From Pseudoflavonifractor sp. 60 (GTDB lineage Bacteria; Bacillota; Clostridia; Oscillospirales; Oscillospiraceae), in NCBI RefSeq assembly GCF_009911645.1, contig NZ_QWKI01000041.1, positions 36,312-100,311 on the forward strand: a stretch of DNA of 64,000 nt, in the 5' to 3' direction. The notes beneath the pieces were generated by a model, which saw only the letters and a program-made list of their open reading frames with translations, searched no databases and had not been told where the DNA came from. The first letter of the stretch is position 1, and the number at the start of each line of letters is the position of its first letter. This document shows, one piece after another, positions 1-9,100 of the stretch. The translations under genes were made by a program, and so were the position numbers.

Positions 1-766
1 GAGAAACAACGCCAGACCGGAAGACTGACAGCTTGTCCGGGTCAAAAACAGAAGTGTCCACCGTATGTAAAATGGCATCCGTCATTTGCTCTGGCGTGAT
101 TTCAGTCAGGGGCCTGTCCTCGCCCTTCGTAAGCTCCGCCATCATCTGCGCCACGATTTCCTTGGTTGCCGCCTGCTTTGCCGCTAACTCGGAAGCCATA
201 TCTTTTTTCATTTCTTTGAGCATCACCATAAAGGTGTTTTGAATTTTGGACAGCTCAACTTGGTACGGCGGTATCTTGGAAAGTGCTGTTGCCTGTGCTG
301 CGTCCCGCTGTCCACACCCCATCAACAACAGCTCACCCATGGAGGCAAAAATCTGGTTCTGGACGGCAACTCCTGCCGCCAGGGTATCATCAAAATACTG
401 TGCGATCATTGTGGTCAGCATGGCAAATCGGGGATGCTCCAGCATTCGGCTGACAACCTCACTGTTGACTTTCCCAGTGTAGAGGTTCCGCGCCGCCAGT
501 GCCGTCAGTCTCAGTTCCTCAATGTCATAATTTTTTCGGTCGGGAATGTTCGTCAGGCCCAGCAGAAAGTCGGCGGATACGTTAAATTCCCGCACCAGGG
601 CGGTCAACACCTCATCACTGAATTTCTGTATCTGTCCGCTTTCCAACCGGCTGAGGGTAGATGTACTGACACCCACTCTTTCCGCCAATTCTTCTCTTGT
701 AAAGCCACGCTGTTCCCGCAGTTCCGCCAGTCGCTGACCTATCGTTCCCGGTAAAAATTCCACCAT
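1..766 (-). CDS. XRE-family helix-turn-helix regulator, C-terminus beyond window
   Basis: Reading the minus strand from an ATG with a GGGAGG site about seven bases upstream gives an open frame to the window edge. Residues 1-70 are a Cro/CI-type helix-turn-helix: GQRLAELREQRGFTREELA, then VSTSTLSRLESG, then a FNVSADFLLGLTN tail typical of XRE regulators. The following 180 residues are mostly helical and charged (MLKEMKKDMASELAAKQAA) and match no family I recognise. It is divergent from the primase-helicase gene, with about 200 bases between them, so it probably controls that element's replication or mobilization genes. The stop codon is outside the window. The DNA-binding role is family knowledge; the target is inferred. 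Confidence 0.85.
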   Translation of the reverse strand, partial: MVEFLPGTIGQRLAELREQRGFTREELAERVGVSTSTLSRLESGQIQKFSDEVLTALVREFNVSADFLLGLTNIPDRKNYDIEELRLTALAARNLYTGKVNSEVVSRMLEHPRFAMLTTMIAQYFDDTLAAGVAVQNQIFASMGELLLMGCGQRDAAQATALSKIPPYQVELSKIQNTFMVMLKEMKKDMASELAAKQAATKEIVAQMMAELTKGEDRPLTEITPEQMTDAILHTVDTSVFDPDKLSVFRSGVVS

Positions 767-975
767 TACGCACCTCCCTGTCGTATTCTTGATTTTAGCA
801 CAGCATTTCCGCAATAAAGCACGAATTATGTCGGTTTGGAGTTTGCATTTCTGCAAATTATCCGGGCCGATTTTTATTTTCCAGTCAGTTTTGCAAAAAA
901 TGGGGGCCAAAGCCGGTTTTTCCGTATATTGAGATAGGCAAATGAAAACGCCAATCTTTTTACGGAGGAATGCAG

Positions 976-2313
976 TTGAACAACTATGAAGCAACAAATC
1001 ACGCCGCCCGCCTGCCGCCAGGGATGAAGGACTGGCCCGCCTGGTTCGACGGCAAGAAGATCAATGAAGTCCTGTTCTGTGAGGAATTTCTGCAAGATCA
1101 CCCCATGCTCTGTATTCACGATGCTTTTTTCACCACGGAGGGCCGGGTGATGGATGAAACGATGCTGAAAAAGGAAATTCTGGATCGCATCAAGTCCTAT
1201 GTCACTTCCGGCGTGGCGAAGCGGGCGGCAAACTTGTTGGACGCTCTGCGGGTGGAGTGCTGGTCGCCGCCCCTGCTGGTCTTTCAAGACAGGATACACG
1301 TTGCCAACGGCACATTTTTTCTTAGCGGCACATTTTCAGAGGCAAAAGATTTCTGTATCAACCGCCTGCCAGTCCGTTATGTGCCGGATGCTCCGCCGCC
1401 AGTGAAGTGGCTGGCGTTTCTGGCTGACCTTCTGGAACCGGACGACATTCTGACCCTCCAGGAGTTTATAGGCTACTGCCTCATTCCCTCCACAAAAGGG
1501 CAGAAAATGCTTATCATCACTGGTAGAGGCGGTGAAGGGAAATCACGGCTGGGGTTGGTATTCCGCGCCCTGCTGGGGCAGAACATGAATACCGGCAGCA
1601 TCGCCAAGGTTGAGACAAATCCCTTTGCCCGTGCCGACCTGGAGCATGAGCTGCTGATGGTGGACGATGACATGAAACTGGAGGCTCTTCCCCAAACCAA
1701 TCACATCAAGGCAATCGTCACCGCAGAATTGCCCATGGATTTGGAGAAGAAAGGCAGGCAGAGCTATCAAGGCCAACTGTATGTCCGCTTCATTGGCCTG
1801 GGCAATGGGACGCTGCACTCCCTCTATGACCGGAGCGTCGGTTTCTTCCGGCGACAAATCATCCTGACTGCCAAAGAACGTCCGGCCAACCGGGTGGACG
1901 ACCCATTTATCGCAGAAAAGATGTGCGCCGAGGCGGAAGGCATCTTCCTGTGGGCGCTGGAGGGTCTGCGGCGGCTGATTGCTAATAACTATCGTTTTAC
2001 TATCAGCCAGCAGGCCCAGGAAAATATGAAAGCGGCGGTGGCAGATGGCAACAACATTGTTGAATTCATGCAGTCCACCGGATATATCGTCTTTCAGCCG
2101 GACGCTGCTTCCAGTTCCAAAAACCTGTATGCCGCCTACAAGCTGTGGTGTGAGGACAATGCCTATAACACACTTTCCATGAAAAGTTTCTGCAATTATC
2201 TCACTCAAAATGCCGGAAACTACGGCATCAGCCACACCAACAACATCTACATCGGCAACGGCAGGCGCTCCAGAGGTTTTACTGGCCTGCAAGTGCTGAT
2301 ACCGCATTTTTGA
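976..2313 (+). CDS. P4/D5-type primase C-terminal SF3 helicase
   Basis: The product resembles the helicase half of phage P4 alpha or plasmid primases, an AAA+ superfamily 3 helicase that unwinds origin DNA. A Walker A loop GRGGEGKS lies near residue 184 and a Walker B-like LLMVDDD near residue 227. The downstream arginine-rich RRQIIL segment fits the D5/P4 fold. The N-terminal 150 residues are short for a full primase, so it may act with another primase. A GGAGG stands one base before the ATG at 970 but seven before a TTG at 976, so the TTG is chosen. It opens the replication/mobilization block of the left element and is followed by a GTAC-rich array that may be its origin. Confidence 0.8.
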   Translation: MNNYEATNHAARLPPGMKDWPAWFDGKKINEVLFCEEFLQDHPMLCIHDAFFTTEGRVMDETMLKKEILDRIKSYVTSGVAKRAANLLDALRVECWSPPLLVFQDRIHVANGTFFLSGTFSEAKDFCINRLPVRYVPDAPPPVKWLAFLADLLEPDDILTLQEFIGYCLIPSTKGQKMLIITGRGGEGKSRLGLVFRALLGQNMNTGSIAKVETNPFARADLEHELLMVDDDMKLEALPQTNHIKAIVTAELPMDLEKKGRQSYQGQLYVRFIGLGNGTLHSLYDRSVGFFRRQIILTAKERPANRVDDPFIAEKMCAEAEGIFLWALEGLRRLIANNYRFTISQQAQENMKAAVADGNNIVEFMQSTGYIVFQPDAASSSKNLYAAYKLWCEDNAYNTLSMKSFCNYLTQNAGNYGISHTNNIYIGNGRRSRGFTGLQVLIPHF

Positions 2314-2661
2314 AAATAGACAGTGACCCGAAATCTCCCGTACAATGCGTACAAGCGTACACCGCCGTACTCATGTACGCAATGTACGCTTCTTTTGCGG
2401 TCAGCGGTAGATTTTTCAGCGGTAATGTGGACGGGGTAATATAGTAGGTCACCTTTGTTGCTAAAACTTCGACATTTTTCAAATCCGCAAACTTTTTGAT
2501 GCAGTCGAGAATAAATTTTACGGAACCGTGTTTCTCGAAAGCGTAAACAAATTTTCCGATTTTACAGACATTTTCATCATTTCAACAAAAGTCACTCGGA
2601 AGCACGAAATCGAAGGGCGCTTCTATTGCGTGACAACCATGTAGAAATCAGGAGGTTTTTA
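2314..2661 (+). other. Non-coding region, candidate origin/oriT of left element
   Basis: No credible reading frame is seen here. The region holds the GTAC array at its start, an A/T-rich middle, and just before the small mobilization gene a stretch GGGCGCTTCTATTGCGTGAC that could form part of a MobV-type origin of transfer. Position, between a primase-helicase and a MobV relaxase, is the main argument; no nick site can be assigned by eye. Confidence 0.35.
2338..2390. repeat. Array of six GTAC sites with about 9-bp spacing
   Basis: GTAC begins at 2340, 2349, 2357, 2367, 2375 and 2384, spacings of 9, 8, 10, 8 and 9. Most copies are flanked as CGTAC or TGTACG. The array starts 27 bases after the primase-helicase stop codon. 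It could be iteron-like binding sites for the helicase or for the XRE regulator. Confidence 0.6.
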
Positions 2662-2874
2662 TTGAACATCAGAAATGAAATCAAAGCGCAGATCGTCCGC
2701 GCCGGGTACACCATGCAGGAGGTTGTAGATATGCTCGCCGCTGAACACAGCTGGAGCGACAGCGTGTCCAATCTCTCCGCCAAATTGCAGCGGGGTTCGC
2801 TGCGGTACATTGAGGCCATTCAGCTGGCCGATGTGCTGGGATTTGATTTGGTCTGGAAACGGAGGGATAAGTGA
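2662..2874 (+). CDS. Small HTH-like mobilization accessory protein (DUF6471-like)
   Basis: A 70-residue protein whose residues 1-65 (NIRNEIKAQIVRAGYTMQEV, later LQRGSLRYIEAIQLADVLGF) have the helix pattern of a Cro-like DNA-binding fold, resembling the small DUF6471-type proteins found before relaxase genes. GGAGG lies six bases before the TTG at 2662; the longer frame from 2626 has no such site. The stop TGA overlaps the ATG of the relaxase gene, so the two are translationally coupled. It is therefore likely a relaxosome accessory or autoregulator. The family name is from memory and is the uncertain part. Confidence 0.65.
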   Translation: MNIRNEIKAQIVRAGYTMQEVVDMLAAEHSWSDSVSNLSAKLQRGSLRYIEAIQLADVLGFDLVWKRRDK

Positions 2875-3845
2875 TGGACAAACCGCAATATGCTATTCTC
2901 CGCTTCGCCAAGTACAAGGGGCCGGAGATCGGCCACATCGAAGCCCACAATGAGCGCACCAAGGAGAAGTACGTCAGTAATCCCGACATAGATACCAGTC
3001 GGACCCACCTCAATTTCCACCTTATCCAGCCGGAGCGGAAATACCGTGCGGAGGCGGAGAGGCAGATCGCCGAGGCCAAATGCCGTATCCGCAAGGACAG
3101 CGTTCGGGTGGTGGAGACATTGGTGACGGCCAGCCCAGAATTCTTCAAGGGCAAAAAGAAAGCAGAAATCAGAGAATTCTTCGAGGAAGCCGTCCGTTTC
3201 ATAGAAAAATATCAGTCGAAAGACACGATCATATCCGCCGTGGTGCATATGGACGAGAAAACGCCCCATATGCACCTTTCTTTTGTTCCGCTGACGGCGG
3301 ATGGGCGGCTGAGCGCCAAGGACATCGTAGGCAATAAGAAGAAACTGATTTGGTGGCAGGATGAGTTCTGGAAGCACATGGTAAAGAAGTGGCCGGACTT
3401 TGAGCGAGGCGAGAGCGCCAGCGAAACCGGCAGGACGCATATCCCGCCCCGGCTGTTCAAGGAGGCGGCCCACCTCAACCGTCAGCGGGATATGCTGTTG
3501 CAGCTGTTGGGAGAGGTCAATCCGCTCAACGCCAAAAAGAAAAGCGCCGAGATCGAGGCGCTGCTGGAGCAGTATATTCCCGGCGTAGAGCGGATGCAGA
3601 CGAAACTGCGGAAGTACGATGCCGCTTACAAAGACCTCCAGGCCGAAAATACCGCCTTGAAAAAGAAGGATGATGCTAGCCGGGAGAGCGTCAAGCGCCG
3701 CTTGGAGGTGGCGCAGCAGCTTCAAGAGCTGGACGGTCTGCGCCAGGTGGTGGAGAATATCCCGCTGGAGATTTTACAGGCGTATCAGCAGAGTTCTACA
3801 TTGACACAGAAGGAGGTTGGCGCAAAGAATGCCCTTGACCGATGA
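2874..3845 (+). CDS. mobV: MobV-family (Pre/Mob) relaxase
   Basis: A 323-residue relaxase that would nick the element's oriT and pilot single-stranded DNA into a recipient using another element's channel. The N-terminal AHNERTKEKYVSNPDID is the MobV motif I region, and HMDEKTPHMHLSF at about residues 125-137 is the histidine triad that binds the metal. The C-terminal third is a lysine- and glutamate-rich coiled coil. It overlaps the preceding small gene by one base (TGATG), which sets this ATG over the GTG three bases upstream. At 323 residues it sits at the short end of MobV proteins. No type IV secretion genes accompany it, so the element would be mobilizable, not self-transmissible. Confidence 0.9.
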   Translation: MDKPQYAILRFAKYKGPEIGHIEAHNERTKEKYVSNPDIDTSRTHLNFHLIQPERKYRAEAERQIAEAKCRIRKDSVRVVETLVTASPEFFKGKKKAEIREFFEEAVRFIEKYQSKDTIISAVVHMDEKTPHMHLSFVPLTADGRLSAKDIVGNKKKLIWWQDEFWKHMVKKWPDFERGESASETGRTHIPPRLFKEAAHLNRQRDMLLQLLGEVNPLNAKKKSAEIEALLEQYIPGVERMQTKLRKYDAAYKDLQAENTALKKKDDASRESVKRRLEVAQQLQELDGLRQVVENIPLEILQAYQQSSTLTQKEVGAKNALDR

Positions 3846-4011
3846 ATGGAGCGGACTTGCCACGTTGCTGGCAAATCTGATTGAGAAGTATGCATCGGAC
3901 TTGGGGCTTGATGATATGCCCTTTCCAAGCGTTTATCAGACCGGGATCGGAGCTGACGAGAAATCCTGTCAGAACCATAAATCCAATATTGAAAAGACTG
4001 TTGCGATATGA
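3829..4011 (+). CDS. Small hypothetical protein downstream of mobV
   Basis: A 60-residue frame (MPLTDEWSGLATLLANLIEK onward) overlapping the relaxase stop. AGGAGG lies 12 bases before the ATG at 3829 and abuts a TTG at 3817, so the start is uncertain. It contains one amphipathic helix and a polar tail and I do not recognise it. The tight overlap with mobV and the presence of a ribosome site support a real gene; its size keeps confidence modest. Confidence 0.5.
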   Translation: MPLTDEWSGLATLLANLIEKYASDLGLDDMPFPSVYQTGIGADEKSCQNHKSNIEKTVAI

Positions 4012-4105
4012 TATAATCATAAACGTGATATGAATATCCAAACTTACTGTTGGAGAGAAAGACGCTCTCCAACAGTAAGTGGATAACAGGAAATGTGAGG
4101 TTATC

Positions 4106-5787
4106 ATGCGCAAAGAAAAAGAGAAGGTTTATATCTACACCAGAGTATCCACTACCATGCAGATCGACGGTTACTCCCTGGATGCGCAAAAGGCCAGAAT
4201 GAAAGCGTTCGCGGATTTCAACAACTATGAAATCGTTGGAGAATATGAGGACGCAGGCAAATCCGGCAAATCTATTGAGGGCAGAATTCAGTTCAGCCAG
4301 ATGATGGAGGACATCAAATCCGGGAAAGACGGTATTTCCTATGTTTTGGTGTTCAAACTCTCCCGCTTTGGCAGGAACGCCGCAGATGTTCTCTCCACTC
4401 TGCAAATCATGCAGGACTTTGGGGTGAACCTGATTTGCGTAGAGGATGGCATTGACTCCTCAAAAGATGCTGGGAAATCCTGATTTCCGTTCTCTCTGCG
4501 GTGGCGGAAATTGAGCGTGAAAATATTCGTGTCCAAACCATGGAGGGCCGTATCCAGAAGGCTAGAGAGGGCCGTTGGAATGGGGGCTTTGCGCCCTATG
4601 GCTATCGTCTCACGGACGGTAATCTGGAGATCAACGAGGAAGAAGCGGAGGCCATTCGCGTTATATTTGAGCAGTACACCTCCACTGACACCGGCGCAAA
4701 CGGTATCTCAAAGTATCTGGAAACTCACGGTATTCGTAAGATGCAACGCCAAAATGGGAAAAATCCGCTGTTTGATGCCGGTTTAATCCGTAAAATCTTG
4801 AAAAATCCTGTCTATTGCGGAAAAATCGCTTACGGGCGACGAAAGACAGAGAAAATCCACGGCACTCGAAATGACTACCATCTGGTAGAGCAGGACAATT
4901 ATCTTTTGGCAGACGGTCAGCATGAGGGAATTGTGTCCGAGGATGTCTGGCAGATGGCCCAGGTGAAGCTGTTGGCCCAGGCTAAGAGATACGAACACGT
5001 GAACAGGGGGCAAAGCGAACGGACGCATTTGCTCACCGGAATTGTGAAGTGTCCCATCTGCGGAGTTGGTATGTATGCCAACAAGTGCATCAAGTACAAA
5101 AAGGACGGGACGAAATACAAGGACTTTTTCTACTATGGGTGCAAACACCGCACCATGCAGCGGGGACACAAATGCGATTATCGAAAGCAAATCCGGGAGG
5201 AATTGCTGGACGATGCTGTGGCAGAGGTCATTGTCAAGCTGGTGAGTAACCCCAGATTTGCGGCAATGATGCAGGAAAAAATCAACATGAAGGTAGACAC
5301 CGCCGCTATCGACCAGGAAATCGCCAATTACGAAAAGCAGCTGCGTCAGAGTTATTCTATCAAGTCTAAGCTGATGGAGGAAATCGACTCCCTTGACCCA
5401 GATGACCGGCATTACATCAAACGCAAAGCCGACCTTGACGACCGGCTTTATAAGATGTACGATAAGATTGAAGAAAGCGAGTCCCAGCTCATTACAGCCA
5501 GGGCCAAGAAGCAGGCCATTGAAGCGGAGAAAATCACTGGCGATAACATCTACAAAGTCTTGATTTACTTCGATAAGCTGTATACAATGATGAATGATGT
5601 GGAGCGGCGGCAGCTGATCGAGGCTCTGATTGCAGAAATCCAGATTTACGAAGAACGCCAGCCCAATGGACAATGGCTGAAATCCATCAAGTTCAAGCTG
5701 CCAATCATTGAACAGGACATGAATTTAAGTTTGGACAATGATGAGCAAGTGGAGACTATCGTGTTGCTACAAAGAGAAAACTCGTAG
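4106..5787 (+). pseudogene. Large serine recombinase, disrupted by a one-base frameshift
   Basis: The N-terminal piece (about 125 residues) is a resolvase/invertase domain with the catalytic serine in YTRVSTTMQ and the LSRFGRNA motif. The rest continues in the next frame with the recombinase domain (FAPYGYRL), a zinc-ribbon CPICGVGMYANKC and a C-terminal coiled coil. At about 4476-4480 the sequence reads GGGAAATCCTGA. One extra base would restore a frame reading ISVLSAVAEIERENI, conserved in this family, giving about 560 residues. GTGAGG precedes the ATG at 4106. It follows mobV and ends the element, so it was presumably its integrase. A sequencing error, or less likely programmed frameshifting, could also explain the break. 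Confidence 0.8.
5749..5768 (+). other. Candidate attachment site in recombinase 3' end (VETIVLL)
   Basis: The last codons of the recombinase encode QVETIVLL. RlmD/RumA 23S rRNA uracil methyltransferases end in a conserved HVE-T/S-V-x-L-L motif, and serine-integrase elements commonly insert at that 3' end. The recombinase stop codon follows within 20 bases, as expected if the element end supplies the codons. The identity of the site is inferred. Confidence 0.4.
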
Positions 5788-6065
5788 AAATCCTGTGTTT
5801 CCAATACTTTGCCCGTCATGTGGTGTTTGACGCCGAGGGCGATAAACTCCGCAATAAACGCATTGAGGACTATATCACTGTTTCGGCCGTCATTGATATG
5901 GAGTGCGGGAACTCAAAAACGGCAAAGAGCAAGGATAGGCGAACGCCGCAGACTTTGAAAAAGGTCTGCGGCGTTTTGTTATATCCAAACACCGAACGGA
6001 GAGGAAAACCCCAATCCCGCACGGAGAGGAACAAAGACTATATTTCACATTATCATGAAGGGAAT
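5788..6065. other. Junction region without a recognised gene
   Basis: This stretch lies between the recombinase and deoB. A plus-strand frame reads VVFDAEGDKLRNKRIEDYIT then RRTPQTLKKVCGVLLYPN. It resembles no family I can name, runs through a strong terminator hairpin and ends antisense to deoB. I read it as element-chromosome junction DNA. Confidence 0.4.
5942..5980 (+). terminator. Rho-independent terminator
   Basis: Twelve-base perfect arms AACGCCGCAGAC and GTCTGCGGCGTT with a ten-base loop are followed by TTTGTT on the plus strand. It closes the left element's plus-strand transcription unit. Confidence 0.85.
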
Positions 6066-7256
6066 TTATTTCAACTCACAAAGCAAAGAATAACCCATTG
6101 TTCCGTCTGGCATATTTGCGCCAAAATTATCCGCTATGGTAGCGCCTATCACTGCGAAAGTATCACATTCAGGAATGGCTCCCCCGCCCTTCATAGAGGG
6201 TGAATAGGCCAAAAAAGGTACTTTCTCCCTGGTATGGTCAGTCCCAGTATGGGTTGGGTCGTTGCCGTGGTCCGCCGTAATGATGAGCAAATCGTCTTCC
6301 CGCAGGATATCCAGAAGTTCGCCTAATTTTTCATCAAAACGCTCCAGTTCGCCGGCGTATCCTTTCGGGTCCCGCCGGTGTCCCCAAAGGGCATCGAAAT
6401 CCACCAGATTTACAAAGCACAGGCCATGAAAATCCCCCTTTGCAGTCTCAATGGTCTGCTCCATACCGTGAACGGAGCTTGTAGATTTTTGGGCTTGGGT
6501 GATCCCCTCACCATCAAATATGTCCCGAATCTTGCCAATTGAAATGACATCCAGGCCGTTGGCTTTCAGGGCGTCCAGGGCAGTTTTGCCAAAGGGCTTC
6601 AGGGCATAATCGTGCCGGTTGCTGGTTCGTTTGAACTCGCCCTTCTTTTTTCCTACATAGGGGCGGGCAATCACGCGGCCCACTTTCCACTCCTCTCTCA
6701 TGGTGAGCTCACGGGCAATTTCACAGCAGCGGTACAACTCATCCAGGCCAAAGGTCTCCTCATTCCCGCAGATTTGCAGCACGGAATCCGCAGAGGTATA
6801 CACGATCATGTGTCCTGTGGCAATTTTCTCCTCGGCCAGCTCCTCCAAGATTTCCGTTCCGCTGGCGCTCTTATTTCCGATGATGGTTCTGCCAGTCCTC
6901 TGCTCCAGCTCGGCAATCAGCTCCGGCGGGAAGCCGTTTTCTGTAAATGTGCGAAACGGCTGCTTGACCTCCAGTCCCATCATCTCCCAATGGCCGGTCA
7001 TGGTATCCTTTCCCCAGCTCTTTTCCCGCAGAACTCCATAGTAGCCCCGGGAGATCTCTGCCGGCTCGACCTGTTTCAAAGGCGTCAGGTTTGCGATACC
7101 CAATGTTTGCAGATTTGGAATGCGGAGGGTTTCCACCGCCTGGAAAATATGTCCCAGGGTATTCACGTCAACATCGCCAAATGCCGGGGAATCCTCCATC
7201 GCGCCAACGCCCAGCGAATCCACCACAATGACAAAGATACGCTTATAAGCTTCCAT
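6066..7256 (-). CDS. deoB: Phosphopentomutase DeoB
   Basis: Interconverts ribose-1-phosphate or deoxyribose-1-phosphate with the 5-phosphates, linking nucleoside breakdown to the pentose phosphate pathway in the cytosol. The 396-residue length is normal for the family. Alkaline-phosphatase-superfamily metal motifs are all present: VVDSLGVGA near the N-terminus, DTMTGHWEM, and the C-terminal [20 protein letters not shown]. An ATG six bases upstream is too close to the AGGGGAG site; the chosen ATG has eight bases spacing and begins MEAYKRIF as relatives do. Its start lies inside the end of the deoD remnant. It appears to be the only intact gene of this salvage locus, probably expressed from the promoter upstream of the deoD remnant. 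Confidence 0.95.
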   Translation of the reverse strand: MEAYKRIFVIVVDSLGVGAMEDSPAFGDVDVNTLGHIFQAVETLRIPNLQTLGIANLTPLKQVEPAEISRGYYGVLREKSWGKDTMTGHWEMMGLEVKQPFRTFTENGFPPELIAELEQRTGRTIIGNKSASGTEILEELAEEKIATGHMIVYTSADSVLQICGNEETFGLDELYRCCEIARELTMREEWKVGRVIARPYVGKKKGEFKRTSNRHDYALKPFGKTALDALKANGLDVISIGKIRDIFDGEGITQAQKSTSSVHGMEQTIETAKGDFHGLCFVNLVDFDALWGHRRDPKGYAGELERFDEKLGELLDILREDDLLIITADHGNDPTHTGTDHTREKVPFLAYSPSMKGGGAIPECDTFAVIGATIADNFGANMPDGTMGYSLLCELK

Positions 7257-7558
7257 CCCCATACTCCCCTTTTGCCAGTTCCAAGGCGCAGCGAATCATA
7301 AGGTCAAGGTTCTGTTCCCGCTGTTCGTTGGTCAATGCGGTGTTGGTGTGGATAGGGAATCCCCATCCCGCTGCCCTGGACAGACACCGGCTGCCCCTGG
7401 TAGGTTCCGGAATACCCATACATCCCTCTGACGCGGTTATAGCAGACCACATCCTCCAGGTAAGTTTCTGCGACATATTTCGCACGGAGGGGGTCGCCGG
7501 GCATCAGGACAGTTTTCGCAATCTGCCCCGGCTCCGCCTCATTGTGAAAGGTTTTCAT
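7243..7558 (-). pseudogene. deoD: Purine-nucleoside phosphorylase DeoD remnant with internal deletion
   Basis: The first 68 codons are clear Deo[21 protein letters not shown], then [19 protein letters not shown] and the phosphate-loop GSGMG. The last 34 codons ([19 protein letters not shown], then [14 protein letters not shown]) are the normal C-terminus but in a different frame. The break falls at about 7345-7360. A normal enzyme has about 235 residues, so roughly 130 codons are missing and the frame is shifted; the catalytic centre is absent. A ribosome site (TGGAG) and a consensus promoter remain upstream. The enzyme would have cleaved purine nucleosides to base plus ribose-1-phosphate, the substrate of DeoB. 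Confidence 0.9.
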
Positions 7559-7581
7559 ATGTATCCGCTCCATTTCAGTAA

Positions 7582-7610
7582 ATTATACTTTATCTGCTTT
7601 TACGTTTCAA
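7582..7610 (-). promoter_or_regulatory. Sigma-A promoter for deoD remnant-deoB
   Basis: On the minus strand TTGAAA, a 17-base spacer and TATAAT precede the deoD start. The -35 hexamer sits in the last codons of the gntR pseudogene. This should keep deoB transcribed although upstream genes are broken. Confidence 0.75.
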
Positions 7611-8339
7611 GCTGATCTTATAGAGGTCCGCTCCCATAAACATTTTATGGGACAACACGGGTTTGTCGTATTCGGTATAGAGCTCCTCCTCCATAATCAG
7701 GAGGGGGTCCCCCTCCGGAACCGCCAGAATATTGGCTAGGCGTTCCCGTGCGTGTACAATCCGCAGCTTGGTATCGCTGTACAGCCGGCCGGAGGACAGC
7801 AGCCGGGTATAAAATGTGTAAACGCTGTCCGTATCCTCCAGATCCACATCGCCCTTGTCCAACACCTCATAGGGCATATACACCATGGCGAACCCCACCG
7901 GCATATCCTGATGGTAGTAGGTGATGTCGATCACGGCAACAATACTGGAGGGTCTGAGCTTCAGTACCTCCTGATGCTTGCGGGTGGCGGGCTGGAAGCC
8001 CACAGTGGTGACCGTGCGGTCGATGGGGTGGACACAGAAATCCAGGATGGGATTGCCCACCTTCTCCAAGCCGTTGGATTTCAGGTCCTGATTGGAGAGC
8101 ACAATATTGCCCTTTCCCTGATGGTTGCCTACCAGCCCGTCCTCCTACAACAGGAGCATGGCCTGCCGTAATGTGCTTCTGCTGACCTGAAACTGTTCCG
8201 CAAGGATGCTTTCTCCCGGCAGCTTATCCCCAGGCTTGTACTTGCCCTCCTTCAGGCACTGGCAAATCGTTTCATATACGGACACATACAGCGGAATCTT
8301 AACATTTTTTCCTTTACGACATTCTTCATAGTTGGTCAT
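7590..8339 (-). pseudogene. GntR/HutC-type regulator with an in-frame TAG
   Basis: The frame runs 249 codons from ATG to stop but is cut by TAG at 8147-8145. Residues 1-64 are a GntR winged helix (IPLYVSVYETICQCLKEGKY, KLPGESILAEQFQVSRSTLR). After the stop, EDGLVGNHQGKGNIVLS and a full UTRA ligand-binding domain follow in the same frame. A single base change (GAG to TAG, in the expected LLLEEDGLV context) explains it. The ATG overlaps the permease stop (ATGA). It presumably once repressed the nucleoside uptake/salvage genes around it. Readthrough would give a full protein, but I see no signal for it. Confidence 0.85.
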
Positions 8340-8975
8340 ACTCCTTTGTTGGCTTGTTGAACAAATCGTTCTGCCAATAGTATAACCCTATCTACCAGTT
8401 TGCCAAGTGCTTCCGGCCCTTTACCCCGCTTGCCCACAAATAAAAGAATCAGCAGCGTAATGATGTAGGGCAGCATCTGTACGATTTGGGAGGGGATGGA
8501 CAGGTCGGTGAGGTAGAACCGGGCTGCCTGAGCCACGGCGAACACCATTCCGGCCAGCAGCGAGCCCACCGGCTGCCAGCCGCCAAAGATGTTGGCGGCC
8601 AGTCCCATAAAGCCCCGTCCGGCGGTCATATCCGTCACAAAGAGGTTGTTCTGGGACAGGGAGAGGTAGGAGCCCGCCAGCCCCGCAATTGCCCCCGCCG
8701 ACATCATTGCAATATAGCGGTAGCGGTTGACCGGCACGCCCGCTGTCTGAACCGCATGGGGCTGGTCGCCAATGGCGCGGTAGCGCAGGCCGTATTTCGT
8801 CTTGTAAAACAATACCCAGACTGCCGCGACAATGAGCAGCATGGCATACAGGTAGGGAGACTGATTTTTGAAAAATGCGCCGAGAACAGGAATGTCGCAG
8901 AGCACAGGCACCGTCAGGTTGGAGACAGCTTTGACCGGCTCAGACATTCCCTCAGTGTGCCAGATGGCTTTAAGC
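8336..8975 (-). pseudogene. Nucleoside ABC transporter permease, C-terminal remnant
   Basis: Matches the C-terminal two thirds of NupC/YufQ-like permeases. The segments VPVLCDIPVLGAFFKNQSPY, the hydrophobic AMLLIVAAVWVLFYKT helix, GLRYRAIGDQPHAVQTAGV, MTAGRGFMGLAANIFGGWQP and a last helix IVQMLPYIITLLILLFVG are all in order. The N-terminal membrane helices are missing and the frame joins directly to a fragment of the ATPase gene. It therefore cannot form a normal permease. Its TGA stop overlaps the gntR start. The upstream junction, between about 8960 and 8985, is approximate. Confidence 0.8.
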
Positions 8976-9100
8976 TTGCTCGCTGGCCTTCCGGTCCAGA
9001 AACAGACCGCCCTGCTCTTTTCCGATAATGATATTTTCCAGAACGGTGAGCTGGCTGACCAGCATGAAGTGCTGGTGTACCATGCCGATTTCGGATCCAC
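8976..9100 (-). pseudogene. ABC transporter ATPase fragment (Q-loop region)
   Basis: In a frame shifted from its neighbours the minus strand reads IGMVHQHFMLVSQLTVLENI then IGKEQGGLFLDRKAS, the Q-loop region of NupA-type nucleoside ABC ATPases. Walker A, the signature and Walker B are all gone. The fragment is about 40 codons, joined at both ends to pieces of other genes of the same operon. Both boundaries are approximate. Confidence 0.75.

Noticed and set aside
239..754. A 171-codon plus-strand frame near the left edge
   Set aside because: Antisense to the XRE regulator that is clear on the minus strand.
8145..8147. TAG in gntR read as pyrrolysine or selective readthrough
   Set aside because: No pyrrolysine genes are seen, the surrounding operon is decayed, and one base change explains it.
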